This document shows positions 50,829-61,263 of a stretch of 64,000 nt of DNA, piece after piece. Source of the stretch: Paramagnetospirillum magneticum AMB-1 (GTDB taxonomy: Bacteria; Pseudomonadota; Alphaproteobacteria; Rhodospirillales; Magnetospirillaceae); contig NC_007626.1 in NCBI RefSeq assembly GCF_000009985.1, forward strand, positions 2,078,001 through 2,142,000. Direction: 5' to 3'. Both the position numbers and the translations under genes were made by a program. Each line of letters opens with the position of its first letter. The stretch's first letter is position 1. Below the pieces are notes generated by a model. That model made no database searches. It saw only the letters and a list, made by a program, of their open reading frames with translations, and was not told the DNA's origin.

Positions 50829-53291
50829 ATGTCACAGGCACCTGAAGCCGCCGGCGAGCGGATTCCGGCCGGATTGCACGCCGCTGAAGCCGCCGGCGAG
50901 CGGATTCCGGCCGGATTGCACGCCGCGTTGCTGCGTGATCTTCCCGATGTCCTTTACAGCGTCGATGCCGCCGGCCGCTTCATATGGGTTTCTCCCAACG
51001 CGGCCACGGTGTTCGGATACTCGGCCGAGGAACTGGTCGGCATGGAGGCGGCGGCCCTTTACGCCAAGCCCGAGGACCGTGTCGGAACCGTCAGGCGGAT
51101 TCGCGACGCGGGCGGCCGTGCCGTCCGCTCCGAGGTCGAAATGCGCCGCAAGGACGGCATTTCCATTTGGGCGGCCATCTACGCCTGCGCCCTGATGGAC
51201 GGGGAGGGCCGGATCACCGGCATCAACGGCGCCATCCGCGACATTACTGAGATCTGGCAGACCCGCAAGACCCTGGGCGACAGCGAGGACCGCTTCCGCC
51301 GCCTGTCCGACGTGGCGACCGAGGCCATCTGCATTCACTTCCAGGGCAAGATCATCGACATGAACAAGGCGTTCGAGACCTTGTTCGCCTATTCCCGCGA
51401 TGAATTGCTGACCATGTGGGCCTGGGACGTCATTGATCCCCGCGACATCTCGCTGGCCAAGAGCATGGTCGCCCAGCAATACGAGGCGCCCTACGAGGTC
51501 AGGGGCATCCGCAAGGATGGCTCGGTCTTCCCCATGGAGATCCATTCCAAGCACAGCCGGATGGGCGGCGATTCCGTCCGCGTCACCTCCATCCGCGACC
51601 TGACGCAAAGCAAGAAGGCCGAGGCCAGCGTCCGCCTGCTGTCCCAGGCGGTGGAGCAAAGCCCGGTGGCGGTGGCGGTGGTTGGCGGCGATGGCATGGT
51701 TCAGTACGTCAATTCCGCCCACGCCTCCCTGACCGGCCACTCCTCCTCCGCCGTGGTGGGAAAGCCCCTGTCGGCGCTTTATCCCGGCAAGGCGGGCGCG
51801 ATGCTGGGCGATTTCTGGCGGACATTGCTCGGCCAGGGGGAACTGCAGGGCGAGCTTCAGGTCAATCGGCAGGATGGCACCTGGCAGTGGCAGCAGGTCC
51901 ACGGCTCCAAGGTGGCGACGCCGGGGGAAGAGGGGACCCATTATCTACTGCAGATCGAAGACGTCACCTTGCGCAAGGATCAGGAACGCAGGCTTCAGCA
52001 TCAGGCCCTGTTCGATGGCCTGACCGACCTGCCCAACCGGGTTCATGCCCTGGACCGTCTGGCGCGTGAGATCGATATGGCCCGCGACCATGGACGCAAG
52101 GTGGGCCTGCTGTTCGTTGATCTGGATGGATTCAAGGCCATCAACGATTCCCTGGGGCACGAATACGGCGACGAATTGCTGGTCCTGGCCGCCGAACGCC
52201 TGCGTCAGGCCGCCGGGGACGGGGGCGTCGTCGCCCGATTCGGCGGCGATGAGTTCCTGGTGATCATGGGAGATATGGAGGATGGCGCCGCCGCCGGCGA
52301 AGTGGCGGCGGCGATCGTCGATCGCTTCTCCCAGCCCTTCACCATCAGCCGGCGCGACCTGATCTCCACCGCCAGCATCGGGCTGGCTCTTTATCCCGAG
52401 GACGGCCGGACCCAGCAGACGCTGTTGCGCAACGCCGATATCGCCATGTATCAGGCCAAGCTGGCCGGGCGGAACCGCTTCTGCTTCTTTACCAGCCGTA
52501 TGAACGAGGAGGCCGAGGCCCGGCTGCGCATGGAGGGCGAGTTGCGCCGCGCCGTGGGCACCGACCAATTCCATCTGGTCTACCAGCCGCTGGTGGCGGT
52601 GGCCACCGGCCGGGCCGTCGGTGTCGAGGCGCTTTTGCGCTGGAGCAATCCCGAACTGGGCAACGTCCCTCCGGATCGCTTCATCCCCCAGGCGGAGACC
52701 TGCGGCGTGATCGTCGCCATCGGACGCATGGTGCTGGAAACCGCCTGCCGCGATGCCCGCCGCTGGGTAGAGGACGGACATGCCGATCTCCGGCTGTGCA
52801 TCAACGTCTCGCCCCGCCAGTTCCAGGACGCGGGCTTTCTCGGGGACGTACGGGCCGCCCTGGCCGGGTCGGGCCTGTCGCCGGCCAATCTGGAGCTTGA
52901 GATCACCGAGGGATTGCTGCTGACCGAGCGCGGCGACGTGGACACTCTGCTGCGGACCTTGACCGATATGGGCGTCAAACTGTCCATCGACGATTTCGGC
53001 ACAGGCTATTCGTCGCTCAGCTATCTCGAGCGTTTTCCCTTTGATACCTTGAAGATCGACCGTTCCTTCATGATCGGCATGCTGGAGCGCCAGGAACGCA
53101 AGGTGCTGGTGGAGACCATCGTGGCCATGGCTTCGGGGCTGGGCCTCGAAGTCATTGCCGAAGGGGTCGAAACGGCGGAGCAGATGGCCCATCTCGCCGC
53201 CATCAACTGCGACATCGCCCAGGGCTACCTGTTCAGCCGGCCGGTTCCCGCCGGGGATATTTCGCCGCTGCTGGATCGGGTCTTCCGGTAG
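50829..53291 (+). CDS. PAS-PAS-PAS-GGDEF-EAL c-di-GMP enzyme
   Basis: 820 residues. After a duplicated 14-residue N-terminal unit come three PAS domains (about 30-145, 150-265, 270-385), a GGDEF domain with intact ARFGGDEF (about 475) but no clear RxxD inhibition site, and an EAL domain with VEALLRW (about 600) and DDFGTGYSSL (about 720). There is no membrane segment, so it is a cytoplasmic sensor. Both active sites look intact, so it could make or break down c-di-GMP, depending on its signal. Confidence 0.9.
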   Translation: MSQAPEAAGERIPAGLHAAEAAGERIPAGLHAALLRDLPDVLYSVDAAGRFIWVSPNAATVFGYSAEELVGMEAAALYAKPEDRVGTVRRIRDAGGRAVRSEVEMRRKDGISIWAAIYACALMDGEGRITGINGAIRDITEIWQTRKTLGDSEDRFRRLSDVATEAICIHFQGKIIDMNKAFETLFAYSRDELLTMWAWDVIDPRDISLAKSMVAQQYEAPYEVRGIRKDGSVFPMEIHSKHSRMGGDSVRVTSIRDLTQSKKAEASVRLLSQAVEQSPVAVAVVGGDGMVQYVNSAHASLTGHSSSAVVGKPLSALYPGKAGAMLGDFWRTLLGQGELQGELQVNRQDGTWQWQQVHGSKVATPGEEGTHYLLQIEDVTLRKDQERRLQHQALFDGLTDLPNRVHALDRLAREIDMARDHGRKVGLLFVDLDGFKAINDSLGHEYGDELLVLAAERLRQAAGDGGVVARFGGDEFLVIMGDMEDGAAAGEVAAAIVDRFSQPFTISRRDLISTASIGLALYPEDGRTQQTLLRNADIAMYQAKLAGRNRFCFFTSRMNEEAEARLRMEGELRRAVGTDQFHLVYQPLVAVATGRAVGVEALLRWSNPELGNVPPDRFIPQAETCGVIVAIGRMVLETACRDARRWVEDGHADLRLCINVSPRQFQDAGFLGDVRAALAGSGLSPANLELEITEGLLLTERGDVDTLLRTLTDMGVKLSIDDFGTGYSSLSYLERFPFDTLKIDRSFMIGMLERQERKVLVETIVAMASGLGLEVIAEGVETAEQMAHLAAINCDIAQGYLFSRPVPAGDISPLLDRVFR
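50842..50925 (+). repeat. Perfect 42-bp tandem duplication inside a coding region
   Basis: Two identical 42-bp units (50842-50883 and 50884-50925) encode two copies of a 14-residue segment containing EAAGERIPAGLHA at the N-terminus of the PAS-GGDEF-EAL protein. The frame is kept. Complete identity suggests a recent duplication that could expand or contract. Confidence 0.95.
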
Positions 53292-53300
53292 GGCCGGAGC

Positions 53301-54836
53301 CTATTTCTCCTCCCAGGGCACCGGCATGGCGCGCCAGCGCTTCCAGCACTTGTCCGCCGCCCCCAGCAGGGCCGAGCGGCGGCTCTGATGCCAGCCGGCG
53401 ACCAGTCCGGCAGCGCGGGACGAGCCCGTTTCGGCGCCGCGCCCCGACAGCTTGGGTCCCGCCACGGCGATATCGTTGAGTTGGCCCAGGACATCTTGTA
53501 ATTCCGACAACTCGGCCAGGAAGACCTTGGTGGTCTTGCGCGGCACCAGCGAGGCGAAGAACTCGCCGGCATAGCGCACCTGCTTGCCGCGGATGCGCAC
53601 CGCGTGCCGCTGTTCGGGCGAAAGCCGTGACAGGGATTCGCCGCCTTCCCTCAGCAGGTTTCGGACGGCCTTGCTGACACGACGGGCGGCGAAGGCGGCG
53701 ATGGGCTCGGCCAGCCGGCGGCGTGGCCCGCCATGGGTCGGGGCCTGCCAGTCGCCGGTTTCAACCCAGCGCCCCAGGTTGAGGATCATGGCCGCGTAGC
53801 GCCGGGATTTCACTGCTGCGATGGCGGCGGCCAGCTTGGCCTCGCGGTCCTTGCGCCAATGGGCGTGCAGGGCGGCTAGTCCGGCATCGTCGGGATGGGC
53901 GGCCATGACCGGAGCGACGATTTCCGACAGGAAGACCTCGGCATCGCGGGCCGGGCCCAGATGGCCCAGCAGCCAGCGCAGGTCGTCCTTGACCCGCGCC
54001 AGGTCCGCACCGGCGGTAACGGTCTTGAAGACCTTGATGGCCGAGCGCAGGCGGCGCATGGCGACCCGCATCTGATGAATGGCCTCGCCCGCTTCGGTGG
54101 CCAGCAGGCAGCGCTCGTTGAGCATCAGATGCTCGAGGCAGGCGCGCGCGATGGCCCGGAAGGAGTCTTCCACCGTCATGGCGGTGGAGAGGGAGGGGGA
54201 CTTGGCCTTGACCACCGGCGCGGTCTTGCCGGCCGCCAGATTGTATCCCCGTTCCGATTTGGACAGGCACATGGGCCGCGCCGCCGCTTCTTCCAGGATG
54301 CCGGCGGCCAGTTGGAACAGGTGGGCAGGGGTGCCGCTGACCAGCTCCAATTCCACCTCGGAAATCTCTTCGCGCCGGTCGCCGGCGATGACCGCGCCCC
54401 GGTCCAGCGCCACCTCGGCCTCCCAGCCGTCGCCGCCCAGGCGGAACAGGCTGCGCTCCACCTCGGTGGCGAAAACCGGCGACAGGCGGTCGGCCAGTTC
54501 CCCGTCGGCAAAGGCGGCAAGGCCGGTCAGGCGCAATTGTTCCGCGTTCAGCTCGGAAGACGGTACCGGCACTTCCCACTCGTCGCGATCGAACAGGCCG
54601 GACACCGAGGTTCCGGCAGTCTTCACCGTCTGCACGAAGCCGGAGCCGGTTCGCCGCACCCGGACGGCGATGCCCTGGGCCGCCAGGATGAAGTCGGGTG
54701 TATCGAAATAGATCGAGGACAGGCGCTTGGACGTCGGCTCGGCCAGCCGTCCGGCACTCAGGCAGGGGCGCTGGGCGATGCGGGCCAAGTCCTCGGGGGC
54801 CAGCGCCAGCTTCAACTCGATTTCTCGGCCGTCCAT
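53301..54836 (-). CDS. CYTH-CHAD protein, probable inorganic triphosphatase
   Basis: 511 residues. The CYTH domain (1-205) starts with the signature EIELKLAL and has YFDTPDF, VRVRRTGSGFVQTVKTAG, ERSLF and ISEVELELVSG, the Glu/Arg/Lys tunnel that binds triphosphate. The CHAD domain (about 225-500) is helical with conserved His (AIHQMRVAMRRLRSAIKVF; HAVRIRGKQVRYAGEFF), which binds polyphosphate in related proteins. It may hydrolyse tripolyphosphate or associate with polyphosphate granules. It converges on the GGDEF-EAL gene. Confidence 0.88.
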   Translation of the reverse strand: MDGREIELKLALAPEDLARIAQRPCLSAGRLAEPTSKRLSSIYFDTPDFILAAQGIAVRVRRTGSGFVQTVKTAGTSVSGLFDRDEWEVPVPSSELNAEQLRLTGLAAFADGELADRLSPVFATEVERSLFRLGGDGWEAEVALDRGAVIAGDRREEISEVELELVSGTPAHLFQLAAGILEEAAARPMCLSKSERGYNLAAGKTAPVVKAKSPSLSTAMTVEDSFRAIARACLEHLMLNERCLLATEAGEAIHQMRVAMRRLRSAIKVFKTVTAGADLARVKDDLRWLLGHLGPARDAEVFLSEIVAPVMAAHPDDAGLAALHAHWRKDREAKLAAAIAAVKSRRYAAMILNLGRWVETGDWQAPTHGGPRRRLAEPIAAFAARRVSKAVRNLLREGGESLSRLSPEQRHAVRIRGKQVRYAGEFFASLVPRKTTKVFLAELSELQDVLGQLNDIAVAGPKLSGRGAETGSSRAAGLVAGWHQSRRSALLGAADKCWKRWRAMPVPWEEK

Positions 54837-55012
54837 GAAGGTCCCTCGGTCGATCGCCGAACTATACCAGTCCTGGGGCGTTCGGCCATTAGCAAAGTGT
54901 GAACCTTCATTGACGCATTATGCGTGACAGGCTGAAAAAGCCTTGTCCTGTCCGTCCCGATATGAGAGTCCGGGAGGGGCGGGCAAGCGTGCCATCTTTG
55001 GGGGCGACGTCG

Positions 55013-56386
55013 ATGAGCAGGAAAGGGTTGAGCCGGAGCATCCTGGCCGTGTCGCTGGCGGCGGCACTGGTGGGGTGCGGTTTTCTCAACGACCCCCGCG
55101 GCTTCACCGATGCGGTGATGAAGTCCCCCCTGCTCGACGACGATACCAGCGAACTGGCCATGAGCGCCCTGACCCGGGGCGAGTACAGCACCGCCGAAAG
55201 GCTGGCTATCGGGGCGCTGCGCCGCAATCCCAAGGACCCCTATGCCCTTTACACCGCCGGCATGGTCTATCAGGCCACCGGCCGCTACGATCTCGCCCAT
55301 CAGTATTACGAGGTGATTCTGGCCAACCGCCCCCAGGTGATGCTCACCGTGCCGTCCCAGGGCGGGCCGCAGGTCCGTTCGCTGGTGGACGTGGCCCAGG
55401 CCAACCTGCTGGTGGTGGACAAGATGCTGGGCCGTTCCGTCGTCGGTTCGGCGTTGCGCTCCGGGCGGGGGACGGAGATGACGCCGCAGCAATTGGAGCA
55501 CACTGGCGCCTCAAGGTGCCGCGCGGGGCTCCATCGCGGCCGAACCGCTGGGCGAGCCGGGGCAGGCGATCCCGGCCTCCATGATGGCGACGCGGGGCGC
55601 CACTCAGGCCGAGACCAACGTCGCCACCCGTTTCCGTGCCTTGCGCCGCCTGTTGGACGAGGGGCTGATCACCCCGGAGGAGCATTCCCGGCGCCGCAAC
55701 ACCAATCTTGGCGCATTGCTGCCCTATTCGTCGTCGCTGCCCCCGGCCCAGGGGCTGGAACGCCCCGGCCCAACCGAGGAACAGGTGGTGGACCGCCTGC
55801 GCGCCCTGGCTGTTTCCCTGGAAAGCCGCGCTTTGTCGCCGGCCGAGCACGGGGCCGAGCGCACCGCCATCCTCGACGCCTTGCTGCCGGCCGAGCCGCG
55901 CAAGGTCGACATGCCGGTGCTGCCGCCCAAGGATATGATGGAGGCGGCCACCGCCGTCGGCCGGGTCGAGCGGCTGCGCGCCGCCAATCTGATCTCCACC
56001 GAGGAGGCCAAGCGCGAGAAGGCCGCCGTCGAAAAAGTCTTGGACAGCCAACTGGCCAAGCAACCGGTTTCGGGCACCGCGTCCGGCCTGCGCCAGGGCT
56101 CCGCCAATGGCAACGGGGCCAAGTCGTCGTCCGGCGGCGGCACGCCCGGCGTCGGCCTGGGCAGCGCCAAGACCGAGGAGGCCGCCCGCGAGACCTGGGA
56201 AAAGATCAAGGCCAAATTCCCCGAGGAGCTGGGCGCGGTCAACGCCACCTTCCCCAAGGTTGACCAGGCGAGCGCGGAACCCGCTGGCGCATCGTCGCCG
56301 GTCCCCTGAAAAACCGGGCCGAGGCGGTGAAGCTGTGCAAGGTGCTGAAGCTTCATCGTCAGTCCTGCGAGGCGACGTCATATTAA
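55013..56386 (+). pseudogene. TPR-SPOR lipoprotein gene with two opposite frameshifts
   Basis: The gene begins with a lipoprotein signal (SILAVSLAAALVGCG, lipobox LVGC) and a TPR segment (about 50-110: ALYTAGMVYQATGRYDLAHQ). Near 55502 an extra base moves the conserved sequence to another frame (LAPQGAARGSIAAEPLG onward, to GVGLGSAKTEEAARETWEKI). Near 56268 a missing G moves it back, so a SPOR ending is read in the first frame: RWRIVAGPLKNRAEAVKLCK, stop at 56386. Without correction, translation stops at 56263 after a nonsense stretch. Intact, it would be an outer-membrane lipoprotein with a peptidoglycan-binding SPOR domain. Sequencing error or true decay cannot be told apart here. Confidence 0.7.
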
Positions 56387-56487
56387 CGCAAATTCCGCCG
56401 GTCTGACCTTCGGTCTATGGGGGGGCTTGAATCCACCCCCACGGGCATACAATGTGCTGTCGTGTAAGGCATCGAGGGGGGCGCGCC

Positions 56488-57312
56488 GTGACGTACAAGG
56501 ATATCCTGGTCCAGGTTGACGATCATCCGCGCGCCCGGGTGCGGCTGGAACTGGCGGCCGGCCTTGCCGCCCGCTTTCAGGCTCATCTCATCGCGCTCAA
56601 TGTGCGCGACCAGACATTGCTGCCCTCCCATGTGACCGCCCAGTTCGGGGGCGATCTCGACCAGTTCCGGGCCGCCGGCGATGCCGAGGCCGCGTCGCGG
56701 GTCATGGCCATGGTCGAGTCCTTCGACGTTCCCCCTGGGGTGACCCGGGAATGGCGCGACGTCACCGGCCCGCTGTCGGAAACCGTGGCGCTGCACGCCC
56801 GCTATGCCGATCTGGCGGTGATCGGGCAGGCCCAGGCCGAGTCTTCCTCACCCCGTCTGGCCGACGAGTTGATCATGTCGGTAGGCCGCCCGGTGCTGGT
56901 GGTGCCCTTCGCCGGGCGCTTCCCCACCCTGGGGCGGCGGGTGATGGTGGCCTGGAATGGCGGCCGCGAGGCCACCCGCGCCATCCATGACGCCATGCCC
57001 CTGCTGGTCGGCGCGGAAACCGTGCATGTCATCGCCATCAATCCCGGCCACGGCATGGCCGGGCACGGGGACGTTCCGGGCGCCGACATCTGTCTGCACC
57101 TGTCGCGCCACGGGGTCAACGCCGTGTGCGAGCACGTGGCCTCGGACGACCTCAATGTGGGCGAGATGCTGCTGTCGCGGCTGGCCGACGAGGATGTGGA
57201 CCTGATGGTCATGGGCGGCTATGGCCGCTCGCGCCTGCGCGAGATGGTTCTGGGCGGCGCCACCCGGCACATGCTGGATTCCATGACGGTGCCGGTGCTG
57301 TTCAGCCACTGA
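56488..57312 (+). CDS. Universal stress protein, tandem UspA-like
   Basis: 274 residues from a GTG behind AGGGGGG. Two UspA folds: the first starts [10 protein letters not shown] and ends [10 protein letters not shown]; the second starts [15 protein letters not shown] and ends with [20 protein letters not shown], the GxxGxxR-type ATP-binding motif, and VPVLFSH. This is a common alphaproteobacterial two-domain form. Its 3' end overlaps the convergent permease gene by 11 bases, and no terminator is visible. Confidence 0.88.
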   Translation: MTYKDILVQVDDHPRARVRLELAAGLAARFQAHLIALNVRDQTLLPSHVTAQFGGDLDQFRAAGDAEAASRVMAMVESFDVPPGVTREWRDVTGPLSETVALHARYADLAVIGQAQAESSSPRLADELIMSVGRPVLVVPFAGRFPTLGRRVMVAWNGGREATRAIHDAMPLLVGAETVHVIAINPGHGMAGHGDVPGADICLHLSRHGVNAVCEHVASDDLNVGEMLLSRLADEDVDLMVMGGYGRSRLREMVLGGATRHMLDSMTVPVLFSH

Positions 57313-58143
57313 GGGCGGTCTGCCCCTTGGGGTCCAGGGCCCGCTGCAATCCATCGCCCAGCAGGTTGAAGCCCAGCACGGTGGCGAAGATGGCGGCGCC
57401 CGGCCAGAAGGCCATCAGTGGGGCGCTCCAGACGACGTCCATGGCCCCGGTCAGCATGTTGCCCCATGACGCCAGGGGTGGGCGGATGCCGAGGCCCAGG
57501 AAGGACAGGGCGCTTTCGATCAGGATGATGTTGCCCACCGACAGGGTGGTGCCACCACCATGGGCGAGGCCACATTGGGGAGGATGTGGCGCAGCATGAT
57601 CCGGCCGGGCCGGGCGCCCATGGCCTCGGCTGCGCGCACGAAGTCCCTGGTGCGCACCGAAAGCGTGGCGGCCCGCACCAGCCGCGCCACCCCGGTCCAG
57701 GCGACGCAGGCGATGATCACGGCGGGGCGCAGCACGGCGAAGACTTCCGACTCCGTCATGGCGGGCGGCACGCCCAGCTTGGCTGGGTCGGCGGCAGCCA
57801 GCACGATCAGCAGCGGCAGCAGCGGCAGCGACATCACGCCGTCGGTGAGGCGCATCAGCAGGGCGTCGGCCTTTCCGCCATGATAGCCGGCCAGCAGGCC
57901 GATCACCGTGCCGATCGAGGCCGCCAGCAGGGCGGTGATGGCGGCGACGCTCAGCGAGATCAGCCCGCCCTGGGCCAGCCGGGCGCCGATGTCGCGGCCG
58001 AGATCGTCTGTGCCCAGCGGGTGGACCAGGGAGGGCGGCTCGAAGCGGCTGGCCAGATCCAGCGCTTCGGGAGCCGGCAGCAGCCAGGGCGCCGCCAGAA
58101 TCGCGGCCAGCAACAGCAACAGGATGGCGGCCCCGGCCTTCAT
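57302..58143 (-). pseudogene. Peptide ABC transporter permease (DppC-like), frameshifted
   Basis: The start ([29 protein letters not shown]) and the EAA-type region ([20 protein letters not shown]) identify a DppC/OppC permease. At about 57551 one base is missing (GTGGTGGC-ACCACC). Up to there the frame reads NVASPMVV; the continuation [20 protein letters not shown] and the end [12 protein letters not shown] are in another frame. As written, the product is cut to 207 residues. The frame change is the third single-base defect within 2.1 kb. Confidence 0.75.
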
Positions 58144-59081
58144 GGCTTGCCGATCCTGGGGTCAAGGCGCTGATAGGCCATGTCGGCCAGGATCGAGCCT
58201 GCCAGGGTCATGGCCGTGGCCAGCAGCAGGCCCGACAGGGCCAGATTGAAGTCGTTGCCCATCACCGCTTCATAGATCAGCCGGCCCATGCCCGGCCAGG
58301 CGAACACCGTCTCGGTGATCAGCGCGCCGGAGAACAGGCCTCCGAATTCCAGGGCGATGATGGTGGTGATGGGCAGCAGGGCATTGCGCAACTGGTGCCG
58401 CAGCACGATGCGGGCCGGACCGCAGCCCTTGGCCCGCGCCGTGCGGATGTAATCGGCCCCCGCCTCGCCGATCATGGCCGCCCGCATGTGCCGGGTCGCC
58501 TGTCCGATGCCGGCCAGGGCCAGGGCGGAGACGGGCAGCACCATATGGCGCAGCCGGTCGGTGGGGCCGCCGTCGCCCACGCTCTCCACCCCGCCGGCCG
58601 GCAGCCAGCCCAGCGACACGGCGAACACCACGATCAGCATCAGCCCCAGCCAGAACACCGGCACGGAAACCGAGGCGAAGGCCGCGAGGTTGACCAGCCG
58701 GTCCACCAGGCCGCCGGGTCGCAGCGAGGCGAGAATGCCCAGCGGAATGGCCAGGGACAGGGACAGCGCCATGGCCGACAGCATCAGCAGGGCGCTGTTG
58801 CCCAGGGCCGGAGCCATGGCGTCGAGAACCGGACGGGCATAGAGGCGGGAATAGCCCAGCTCGCCCTGGAGCACTTGCCCCAGCCAGCGCAGCCAGCGCT
58901 CGGTCCAGGGGCGGTCCAGGCCGTAAAGGACTTTCAGCCGCACGGCGTCTTCGGGCGTCAGGCGGGGATCGCCGGCGATCATCAGGTCGATGGGGTCGCC
59001 GGGCATCAGGCCCATCAGGCCGTAGACCACGAAGGACATGACCAGCAGCACGAGGACCGACTGGATCAGCCTTCCGGTCAC
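58140..59081 (-). CDS. Peptide ABC transporter permease (DppB-like)
   Basis: 313 residues from a GTG that overlaps the binding-protein stop (GTGA). Six membrane helices and standard DppB motifs: [15 protein letters not shown]-type [14 protein letters not shown] and the EAA loop [20 protein letters not shown], ending RLDPRIG. With the DppC-like partner it would form the membrane channel for peptides or a related solute. ATPase genes are not next to it in the window. Confidence 0.88.
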   Translation of the reverse strand: MTGRLIQSVLVLLVMSFVVYGLMGLMPGDPIDLMIAGDPRLTPEDAVRLKVLYGLDRPWTERWLRWLGQVLQGELGYSRLYARPVLDAMAPALGNSALLMLSAMALSLSLAIPLGILASLRPGGLVDRLVNLAAFASVSVPVFWLGLMLIVVFAVSLGWLPAGGVESVGDGGPTDRLRHMVLPVSALALAGIGQATRHMRAAMIGEAGADYIRTARAKGCGPARIVLRHQLRNALLPITTIIALEFGGLFSGALITETVFAWPGMGRLIYEAVMGNDFNLALSGLLLATAMTLAGSILADMAYQRLDPRIGKP

Positions 59082-60727
59082 TCCCACCGCCAGTTCTCCA
59101 CCCAATAGGGAGAGGGGTCCTGGTGGCCGGTGGGTTCCAGCCCCTTCAGTCCTTTGGGCAGGATGAAGGAATCCGATCTGAAGAACAGTGGCAAGGCGGG
59201 CAGGTCGGCGGCATAGAGCGCCTGAATCTCCCGCCACAGAAGCCTGCGCTTGTCCTTGTCCGGCTCCACCTCGACCGCGTCGATCAGCCTGTCCATGGCC
59301 GGGCTGGCGTAGCCGGTGTAATTCTGTCCCGACCAGTTGTTGGCTCCATTGGGGATCATGCTGGAATGGAGCATCGAGCGCGGCACGCTTTCCGGGGCCG
59401 AATACCAGGCGAACAGCGCCATGTGGGGGAATTTGCGCCGGGTCACCGTGTCACCGAACAGCACGCGGGGCGGCTCGGTCTTCAGACGAAGCTCGACGCC
59501 GATCTTCTTCCACTGGGATTGCATCACCTGCGCCACCAGCTCGCGTGAGCGGTTGCCGGCGGTGGTGACCAGTTCCAGCGACAGGCGCTCGCCCTTGGCG
59601 TTGACCCGGATGCCGCCGGGCCCCGGTTTCCACCCCGCCTGATCCAGCAGGACGGCGGCGCGGGCCGGATCGAAGGTCGCCTTGGGCAGATCGGCGGCGA
59701 ACACCCAGTCCAGCGGCGGCACCAGGGATTCGGCGACGATCTGGCGGCCCTCGAACAATTGGCGCGAGATGGTCTCGCGATCCAGGCCCAGCAGCAGGGC
59801 GCGGCGGATTTCGGGGACGGCCAGGATGGGCGAGCCCAGGTTGATATCCAGATGCTCGTAGGTCAGGCTGGGCTTGGTGATGACGGCAAAGCGGGCGCCG
59901 TGGCGCTTCTCGAAGGCCAGGGACTGCTCCAGCGGCAGGCCCAACTCGCCGGCGATCATGTCGATGCCGCCCGACAGCAGGTTGGCCTCCAGCGAGGCGG
60001 TGTTCTCGATGGCCTTGACGACAATGCGCCTGAAGGCGGGCTTGGCGCCGCCCCAATGGGCATTGGGCTCCAGCACCACGTGGCTGCCCTGGACCACCGA
60101 AGTGATGCGGTAGGGGCCGTTATAGAGGCCGGGATTGGTGGAATCCTGGTCGTAGGCGGTGCGGTTGCGGTACTCGGCGGGGGCGCTTTTGAAGCGCGGC
60201 CCCTCGATATGGGCGGGCAGCAGCCGCAGATCGTTGATGGCGTTGTAGTCGAAGGTCAGCTTGTCCACGTGCAGGGTGAAGGTGCGGGCGTCCTTGACCT
60301 CGACCCTGGTGATGCGGCGGAACAGCTCGGCCGCCGCCACGCCCGACTGGGGATGGCGCCCCACCTCCCAACTGAACACCACGTCGTCGCTGGTCACTGG
60401 CTTGCCGTCGGCCCAGCGGGCGTCGGCCCGCAGCGTGTAGGTGGCGGCGATGCCCCTCTTGCCGCCCGCCAGGGTCTCCACCTTGGCCAAGCCGTTCTCG
60501 ATGGTGGGCAGCGTCTCGCACAGCAGGCAGGTCAGCTGCCACGACGCGTCATAGGCGGTGATGGGGCGATGGGCAAAGGCCAGCACATAGGTCTTGGCCA
60601 GCATGGATTCGATGGACGGGTTCAGCGTCGCCGGAAATTGGGTGATGCCGATGGCCAGCTCGTCCCTGGCCCAGGCGGGGGCGGCGAGCATGACCGAGAG
60701 AAGGGCTGGGGCGAGGCGCTTGAACAT
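59078..60727 (-). CDS. Periplasmic solute-binding protein of a peptide-type ABC transporter
   Basis: 549 residues from the ATG at 60727. A signal peptide (LAPALLSVMLAAPAWA) precedes a family 5 substrate-binding protein: ADGKPVTSDDVVFSWE, NGPYRITSVVQGSHV, IDMIAGELG, LGLDRETISRQLF and NWSGQNYTGYASPAMDRLID. It delivers peptides or another small ligand to the permeases. First gene of a binding protein-DppB-DppC operon in which the last gene is broken. Confidence 0.88.
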   Translation of the reverse strand: MFKRLAPALLSVMLAAPAWARDELAIGITQFPATLNPSIESMLAKTYVLAFAHRPITAYDASWQLTCLLCETLPTIENGLAKVETLAGGKRGIAATYTLRADARWADGKPVTSDDVVFSWEVGRHPQSGVAAAELFRRITRVEVKDARTFTLHVDKLTFDYNAINDLRLLPAHIEGPRFKSAPAEYRNRTAYDQDSTNPGLYNGPYRITSVVQGSHVVLEPNAHWGGAKPAFRRIVVKAIENTASLEANLLSGGIDMIAGELGLPLEQSLAFEKRHGARFAVITKPSLTYEHLDINLGSPILAVPEIRRALLLGLDRETISRQLFEGRQIVAESLVPPLDWVFAADLPKATFDPARAAVLLDQAGWKPGPGGIRVNAKGERLSLELVTTAGNRSRELVAQVMQSQWKKIGVELRLKTEPPRVLFGDTVTRRKFPHMALFAWYSAPESVPRSMLHSSMIPNGANNWSGQNYTGYASPAMDRLIDAVEVEPDKDKRRLLWREIQALYAADLPALPLFFRSDSFILPKGLKGLEPTGHQDPSPYWVENWRWE

Positions 60728-60741
60728 CCCCCTAGAATCAA

Positions 60742-60777
60742 AGCCCCGCCCCCGACTGTCAAGCCGGGGGCGGGGCT
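60742..60777 (-). terminator. Terminator of the small periplasmic protein gene
   Basis: A 13-bp perfect GC-rich stem (60742-60754 with 60765-60777) with a 10-base loop lies just after the gene at 60786-61106. On the minus strand it is followed by TTTGATTCT. Confidence 0.7.
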
Positions 60778-60785
60778 GGCGCAAT

Positions 60786-61106
60786 TTACTTGGTCTGGTC
60801 CTGAATCAGGCTCTGACGCATCGGGCAGTCGGCGGGCAGCTTGGCCGGGTCGATCTTGCCGTCCGGGCCGACGGCCGCCGCCATCATTCCCCGGCCGTAG
60901 CCGGGACCGCCCCCCCACATGCCACGCCCATAGCCGGGCCCCTGGCCGGGGGTAAAGGTGCCGTCCTTCTGGGCCTTGAGCATCTGCTCGTGACGCCAGC
61001 CGGGACCCCAGGTCTGAGGCGAGGGCTGGTCGGCCGCCTGGGCGGCGTAGGAGGCGACGAAGGCGATGGCCGCAAGGGCCGCGAGGGTTCTGAGGATGGT
61101 CTTCAT
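60786..61106 (-). CDS. Small Gly-rich periplasmic protein
   Basis: 106 residues. A signal peptide (TLAALAAIAFVASYAAQA) is followed by a mature part with short Gly/Tyr/Met-rich repeats (GPGYGRGMWGGGPGYGRGMM). No family recognised. Such Met/Gly-rich periplasmic proteins sometimes bind metals, but no clear ligand set is visible. Divergent from the EF-hand membrane protein gene. Confidence 0.6.
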   Translation of the reverse strand: MKTILRTLAALAAIAFVASYAAQAADQPSPQTWGPGWRHEQMLKAQKDGTFTPGQGPGYGRGMWGGGPGYGRGMMAAAVGPDGKIDPAKLPADCPMRQSLIQDQTK

Positions 61107-61263
61107 GATGGTCTCCTGTCACTCTTCCCCGCTCATGGTTGTATTAGAACATGTTGGGGTAACAGGGCGATGTCCGCCGGACGGGCCGGTGTAACACAGT
61201 GTAACGCTTGCCTCCGCTCCGGCTTCGGGCATGATGGAGCGGTTCAACTCCAGGGGGGCGGGC

